Part shown: in pieces, positions 20,702 through 25,727 of the stretch
How the letters are laid out: every line of letters begins with the position of its first letter
Numbering within the stretch: position 1 is the stretch's first letter
Assembly (NCBI GenBank): GCA_021464525.1
Contig: JADRCO010000841.1
Location: forward strand, 1-25,727
Source: Rhizophagus sp. LPA8_4_AMF
Lineage: Eukaryota > Glomeromycota > Glomeromycetes > Glomerales > Glomeraceae
Reading direction: 5' to 3'
DNA: 25,727 nucleotides
Made by a program: the position numbers and the translations under genes
Notes under the pieces: generated by a model
What the model was told of the DNA's origin: nothing
Database searches by the model: none
The model's input: only the letters and a program-made list of their open reading frames with translations

Positions 20702-21840
20702 CGCTTATAATTATAACGAATAGGATAGCAAAAGCCTGTAGAAATAACTAATACCGATAAAATATAAATTTCATTCCACGTGACTTATCAGGATTTTCGA
20801 GCATCTATTGGTTAATATTAAAAAAAATGATATATAACGTATAATCACTTGCAATATATTATTCATGTTATTAAATCTAAATCTAAATAACTATGGAAAT
20901 TATTTCTCTAGTATAATAGTTACCATATAGTTACTTTTCTTTAGTCATACTATTGCTTGATTTTAACATAAGATTTTAATATATTTATAGTAATAGATGT
21001 GATCTATATAGTGAAGCATATAATAAAATTAGAAAAAGTTTTTTTTTTTGGTCATTATGGAGTACTTTTCAGTTATTATAGATTTTTTAATTAGATAAAT
21101 AATTAAGGCACAATTTTTTCAATTAACAAATATATCTTTTTTTTTTCACAAATTATCTAGTGTAATAAATAGATATTTTATAACTATATAATATATGAAA
21201 TATAAAGAAAAGCTATATATAATATCCCATCTTATTGTTAACAAACTAATTAAACATGATTTATAAATAAATGAAATAGTAGCCAGCAAGTTATTACATA
21301 AGTTAAGTTAAATATTTGTCATCTATTAATTGTAATAAATTATTAAGTTTAAAAACAAGTTATAATTTTGAAATTTAGTTTAATTAAAAGTTAAAAATAA
21401 ATAGTTAAACCCTCAAATTTTTTTAAAAAAGTTGGATTGAATTTAATATATTAGTTATGCTAAAAAATTGGTGAAAATAATTTGAAAATAATCTGTAAAT
21501 GATTAATAAGCTAATTAAATGTGTATAACATGCTAATTATTTCACTGATTTTTATAGTATTTTGTAATAACACATTAACAATTAAGCGATACAAAGTAAT
21601 AAAAATGGTTTACATATCCTGGCCAGGTCAGTTTTTTTTGAATTTTAAAAAAAAAATTTTTATATTACTACTATACCAGATAAGATTTTTTAAAAATTAA
21701 AAAAAAAATCATATGAATTTTTACATATAAATTTTTTTTTAAAAAAAATTAAAAGTTGGATTGTCAGATTATTTTTGAAATTTTTATGTCATAAAACATC
21801 AGCAAATTTAAAAACCATTGAACAGCACATTGATTTGTAT
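20702..21840. other. UBA3 upstream and AT-rich spacer
   Basis: The first 120 bp or so contain a relatively GC-rich patch (CCACGTGACTTATC, about 20776-20789) that could be part of the UBA3 promoter; CACGTG is an E-box. The rest is A/T-rich with poly-A and poly-T runs, and no gene is seen. Confidence 0.45.
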
Positions 21841-22082
21841 TAGGTAGGTTAAATAACACTTTTTGAAATAGAATAGCATTAAATTAGTAAAACAATGCAT
21901 AGAACAGCACTTGTAATACAAAATTTGTGTAACTAATATTTTCTTTTTTGGAAGTCCATGAAATTGATTTTTCCATTTTTGGTAAGAAGAAAATTTCCTT
22001 TTTTGGATTTGTGTAATATTTGACCTAAAAATAGTAAAGATCTATAAAATCAAGCCTCAAAAAGTGCTGTTCAACCTACCCA
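21841..22082. mobile_element. MITE-like inverted-repeat element, about 240 bp
   Basis: The left end TAGGTAGGTTAAATAACACT (then TTTTGA) pairs with the reversed right end TGGGTAGGTTGAACAGCACT (then TTTTTGA), about 26 bp with a few mismatches. GAACAGCAC also occurs at 21821-21829 and near 21900. No coding capacity. I could not identify a convincing target duplication, so the superfamily is open. Confidence 0.5.
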
Positions 22083-23465
22083 ACATGAAACAACTTATAT
22101 TAATATAGCTATTCAGCACTTTTTAAATTTAGTGATGAAACTATTTTTACCACTTTATGATGCCTTATGATAAATGATTTTATTTAAAGTATAAAATATA
22201 ATAAAACAAATTATTTTAATGTTACATTAATATTACCTAAAATTTCCATTAACATCTTTAATTTTTAACCTAAATTTTAAATATAATGACCAATTTTTTA
22301 AATATATATTATAAGATTTTAACAGTAAATCTAATTCAATTTAAAGAACAACTTCATTTAATTCATAAAAAATGAGTTAATTAATAAAAAAAAGTTTTTG
22401 TAGGAGTATATTCGCATAATAATTGTATTAATTTATATAATTATATATGTTATTAATAAATTATAATAAGCTATTTTTTCTTATAATTAATTTTTTTCCT
22501 TTTTATTAACCTTTTATGCTAACTATAGAATTTCAATTATATATATAAGTAATCATTAAAGGGAAAAGAATTAGTATATATGAGCAAATTTACTTGTAAC
22601 AATCTGACAATATATTGTTAAATATTATAATAAACTGTTCAAATATATCAAAACAATCATGAAAACCTTTAGTAGTATTGATTGCTACTGGTATAATTAT
22701 TTTTGATTTGCACTTTAAAGCTTTTTTAAAAAACTAATAGCATGTTAAATCATTATAGAAAAATGAAACAAAAGTAAAACAATACTATTTTTTTCAAGTT
22801 GATATAAAAATATATATATAGGTTAAATTGAAAACAAATTTTTTATTATTCAAGTAGTTTAAGGAAATAAATATAACAATTTATTTGTTATCAGATTTTT
22901 TTATGAATTTTTATCAGTATTTAATAAAAAAATTAAAACTAATAATCTTGTAAGTATTATTTCAAATTGAAATGTATTTTCTGAAATATTATATTAAAAT
23001 ATTTTAATATTAAAGCATTTATTAATTAATAGGTATAAATAATAATTTGTCATTTTTAACTTTTTTAATAAATATATACTAAAGGTTTAATATAACAATT
23101 TATATCACGTTTCCTAATAATCATCCGTGATTTTCCTTATTGATATTTTTATGGATGATGTTTATTTAAAGAATAAGCTAAAAAAGCCTATCAGTAGTTT
23201 AAAATTATATACAGGATGTTAGCAGTATTATAAATTCAAAAGACTTTTATACGCATAAAGCGCATATCATTAATGAAATTCATATGTGCAACCTACTAAT
23301 TTTATATGTGCTTTATATATTAGATTAAAATAATAATAGGCGCTACTAAGAAAAATGCTGCCTAATATTTTCAATGAAATACGTGGAAAATAAAAGTAAT
23401 GTACGCTATGCCTACTATGCGAATCTAATTTACATCACTGGATGTTAGTCTCTATGGTATAAATC
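22083..23465. other. AT-rich gene-free stretch
   Basis: About 1.4 kb of A/T-rich sequence with no open frame of coding character. No bounded repeat or RNA gene is apparent. Confidence 0.5.
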
Positions 23466-23553
23466 AGTTATTTCACAGATCAACCTTGATCTTATTATTA
23501 TCATGACTCCACCATGGTGATTAACGATATCTACAGCTTCCTGTGAAATAACT
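23466..23553. repeat. Perfect 13-bp inverted pair
   Basis: AGTTATTTCACAG at 23466-23478 and CTGTGAAATAACT at 23541-23553 are exact reverse complements, separated by 62 bp. The right arm runs straight into the TA duplication of the pogo-like element. It may be a tiny MITE into whose edge the pogo-like copy inserted. Confidence 0.6.
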
Positions 23554-23554
23554 A

Positions 23555-23749
23555 CAGTGACACCTCTTTATGTGCATCCTCTTGGGACCATAGTAAAAAA
23601 TAGTAGAATGTATACTTAAAGAGGGTATGCATTTATAGAGAGTAAAATATTAAGAGTTCTTATAAGTTGAGATCAGACCTACCATGTACTTACAGAGAAT
23701 TTATATAGTGCATACACTTATAGAGGGTGCACTTATAGAGGTGTCACTG
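23555..23749. mobile_element. pogo/Tigger-type MITE
   Basis: The ends are CAGTGACACCTCTTTATGTG and, reversed, CAGTGACACCTCTATAAGTG. TA lies on both sides (23553-23554 and 23750-23751). CAGTG...CCTCT ends with repeated CTATAAG/CTTATAG words are characteristic of pogo/Tigger elements in the Tc1/mariner superfamily. At 195 bp it is a non-autonomous copy. The internal arms repeat the TATAGAGGG word, so it folds back on itself. Confidence 0.85.
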
Positions 23750-23854
23750 TATTATATATTCAATTGGTATTAATGCTGCCGCCTGAAACTAGAGGATTTT
23801 ATCAAATACTGAAACTGAAATGGTAAAACTAATTTCAGAAAATTAGTCAAATAT

Positions 23855-23910
23855 GAAATCCCAAAATTATTCTGAAATTCCAAAATTATTCTAAAATCCC
23901 AAATAGGTCT
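23855..23910. repeat. Short 19-bp tandem repeat, about 3 copies
   Basis: Two near-identical units, GAAATYCCAAAATTATTCT, at 23855-23873 and 23874-23892, and a third, diverged one to 23910. Similar AAATTC words continue to about 23925. Confidence 0.75.
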
Positions 23911-24295
23911 AAAATTCAAATTTCAAAGTAAAAAATTAGATCTGATTATGATTCGATTAATCACATAATGTAAATAACATAATCTTTATTTAAGTTCTGG
24001 TTTAATCATAAATACATATGAAAAGCTACAAAGCAAAATACAAAGTCTCATAAAGAATGATCTAATCTAATTAAATTATCCTAAATCCTAACATCTTTCT
24101 TTTTCCAAGTTCATATATTTATCAACATTGCTAAAGCCTACTAGGATTAACTACCTGATATTTTACACTATCTTATGATATCCAATAGTGAAAAGTTAAG
24201 GTACCCAAAATGTTAGACAAAATTATGAGAATATATAGTGATATATAACAGAAATGTGTATTGAAAATGCCAGGAAAAAAGAGGGGAAAATATAA

Positions 24296-24484
24296 AGTTG
24301 TATCATTATACTTACCAGCAGAATTGAATTTTTGAATTATGACAGACGTAATTAAAATGTCATAATTCACTGTAATTATATGTTTAATTAGTAAATATTT
24401 ATACTGACGTAATTGATTTTGGCCATGCCGTAATATTTTAATATTGACTTTTTAATTCTGCTAGGAAGTATATGTATCATAACT
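24296..24484. mobile_element. MITE-like inverted-repeat element, 189 bp
   Basis: The left end contains TATACTTACCAGCAGAATT. The reversed right end contains TATACTTCCTAGCAGAATT. Outer bases are also partly matched (AGTT at both tips). Inside are ATTATGACA/TGTCATAAT and TGACGTAATT words. No coding capacity, and the target duplication is unclear. Confidence 0.55.
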
Positions 24485-24567
24485 AATATGATCTTTAAAT
24501 TTTTAATAACTAGGTAATAAGCGTGGTCTAAAGTAAAAAAATATCCATTTTCTTCCATTCTAATTAC

Positions 24568-24949
24568 TATTCCAAGTCCTTAAAGAAAATAAAAAAAGGG
24601 AATATTAGTAATATTTTCAAATCAAAAAAAATATCCCCCCTTCTCCTTCTATTCTAATTACCATTCCAAAGTTCAGTATTTAAGGTCGAAGTTTATGTCC
24701 TATCATTCCTAAAGAAAAATAAAGAAAGGAAATGTTAGTAATGTTCCTAAATCAAAAAATATTTCCTTTTCTCCTTCCATTTTAATTACTATTCCAAAGT
24801 CCAGTATATAAGAGGCCTAAAGTTCGCATTTCACTGTTTCTAAAGAAAAAAAGAAAGAGAATGTTAGTAATATTTCCAATTGAAAAAAAAAGAATTCCCT
24901 TTTTTACTATTCCAAAGTTCAGGTTAAAGTTCAAGTCTGATAGATGTTC
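24568..24949 (-). pseudogene. Second small array of mini-exon-like units
   Basis: On the minus strand, four units repeat with 94-128 bp spacing. Each has a T/C-rich stretch ending in CTTTAG (CTTTAA in the shortest), an exon-like core, and a GTAATT or GTAAAA donor. Cores lie at 24908-24949 (42 nt), 24790-24839 (50 nt), 24662-24708 (47 nt) and a shortened 24568-24580. Most cores end ACTTTGGAATA or GGAATG. Introns carry TTACTAAC/TTACTAAT, close to the ideal branch point. The 24908-24949 core is open in phase 0 (EHLSDLNFNLNFGI) and 24790-24839 is open in another phase; 24662-24708 has stops in all frames. The sequence is not the same as the large array, but the layout is. I do not recognise a protein. 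Confidence 0.45.
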
Positions 24950-25479
24950 CTAAAGATAAAAAAGAAAGTATAAAAAAAGCAATAAAAAAAATAAAAATAA
25001 AAAACACTCTTACCAGTATTTACATTTTACAGACTAAAATTTCTTCACACGATATGCATACTTTGTATCTATTATTCTTCCAATACTAAAAAAGGTTCTA
25101 TTATTATATATAGACCACCCATTTTGACCTGCATTTCTTTTATGCAATTTCTTGTACAAAATTATACTTTCTGTTAAAGAAATTTTTTTTTTTAAAAAAA
25201 AACTGATTTTGATTATCAGTTACAAATCAACTGCCGTAATTAATCATATAAATCCAGTTTTTAGATTACAGTATGATTAGCTGATTCAGATCTCTATCAG
25301 TACAACTTGTACTACTGTCAGCATTTGTCTCTTAAAGTTCTGTTATTAATTTTTAATTTTACAATAAGAACTATATTTAATTTTATAGAATTTTTATATT
25401 TGAAATTTATTAAAGTTATTATAAACTATACGGTATGTACACTTTATATATTTTATAAAGATAACTTGTATCACTGGTC

Positions 25480-25727
25480 GAAATAAGACAAATCGGACAC
25501 GTGATAAATCAGCAAAAAATCGGCTGAAAATCGGAAATAGTATCAAAATTGGCATTTCCGATTCATAGTCAATCAAAAAATTAACCAAATTCGGCATGTC
25601 TGATTTATAGCCAAAAAGAAATTTTGACATTTAATTTATACGTTAATATATAAAATATACTGAAATTTGGAATAACTATATTTTTATTTTATTTAACGCC
25701 GAAACTATCAGTTTCGGCATTTTTTTT
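25480..25727. repeat. CGGC-rich inverted words and terminal hairpin
   Basis: Diverged direct copies of AATTCGGCATGTCTGATTTA-like sequence lie at about 25545-25575 and 25590-25615. A perfect 9-bp stem with a 3-nt loop (GCCGAAACT-ATC-AGTTTCGGC, 25698-25718) precedes a T-run that continues to the window edge. It resembles the end or centre of a foldback element cut by the window boundary. Confidence 0.5.

Noticed and set aside
24173-24370. Minus-strand open frame of 65 codons
   Set aside because: It overlaps a MITE end, has hydrophobic AT-driven composition, and shows no recognisable motif.
25026-25170. Minus-strand open stretch with a TTTAACAG acceptor (contains NNRTFFSIGRIIDTKYAYRV)
   Set aside because: It could be a relic of a transposase N-terminus or an upstream exon of the small array, but neither a start nor a firm domain could be shown.
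25394-25630. Minus-strand open frame of 78 codons
   Set aside because: It covers diverged repeats (FGYKSDMPNLVNFLIDYESEMP is the repeat read twice); no independent support for a gene.
1-25727. CRISPR array, rRNA or a bona fide tRNA gene
   Set aside because: Tandem repeats lack unique spacers, and the only tRNA-like sequence is the degraded SINE head at 6134.
1-25727. Retrovirus-like, LTR or Polinton-type fossils
   Set aside because: No long terminal direct repeats, reverse transcriptase, integrase or capsid motifs were seen.

Overview
The window looks like nuclear DNA of an early-diverging, very AT-rich fungus. The best guess is an arbuscular mycorrhizal fungus of the Rhizophagus/Glomeromycotina type. 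This is inferred from the strong A/T bias, short AT-rich introns with CTAAY-like branch points and TAG acceptors, fungal-type housekeeping genes packed closely together, and a heavy load of decayed DNA transposons. I cannot confirm the species without a search.

Layout. 1-2.7 kb: a 19-bp tandem repeat at the left edge, then a foldback hAT-type non-autonomous element (640-1823) and AT-rich sequence. 2.77-8.1 kb: on the minus strand, a decayed array of about 114-bp units. Each unit looks like a mini-exon of about 42 nt (consensus peptide near VQNAEVQVLDSILK) plus an intron of about 70 nt with donor, branch point and acceptor. Three mobile elements sit inside this array, each with a recognisable target-site duplication: a Mutator-like element carrying a pyrimidine tract of about 1.27 kb (2967-4721), a long tRNA-headed SINE (6134-7197) and a 564-bp inverted-repeat element (7271-7834). 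8.8-10.1 kb: a dead Tc1-like transposon. 10.3-13.85 kb: a dead hAT transposon with intact ends, interrupted by a Mutator-type MITE.

15.0-20.7 kb is the gene-rich part, holding four intact spliced host genes. CMC1 (+, 3 exons, twin Cx9C mitochondrial protein) converges on a RagA/Gtr1-type GTPase (-, 8 exons, 302 aa). RagA is divergent from MOG1 (+, 4 exons, 187 aa, Ran cofactor) across a 234-bp shared upstream region. MOG1 converges on UBA3 (-, 8 exons, 440 aa, catalytic subunit of the NEDD8-activating enzyme). The four act in different pathways (mitochondrial copper/COX assembly, TORC1 nutrient signalling, nuclear transport, neddylation), so nothing suggests a functional cluster.

20.7-25.7 kb is gene-poor. 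It holds several MITE-like inverted-repeat elements (one clearly pogo/Tigger-like), a short tandem repeat, a second small minus-strand mini-exon-like array (24568-24949) and a perfect hairpin at the right edge.

The most interesting signals are the two tandem mini-exon arrays, the multi-level palindromic foldback family, and decay of the transposases in which nearly all stops are explained by C-to-T or G-to-A changes.
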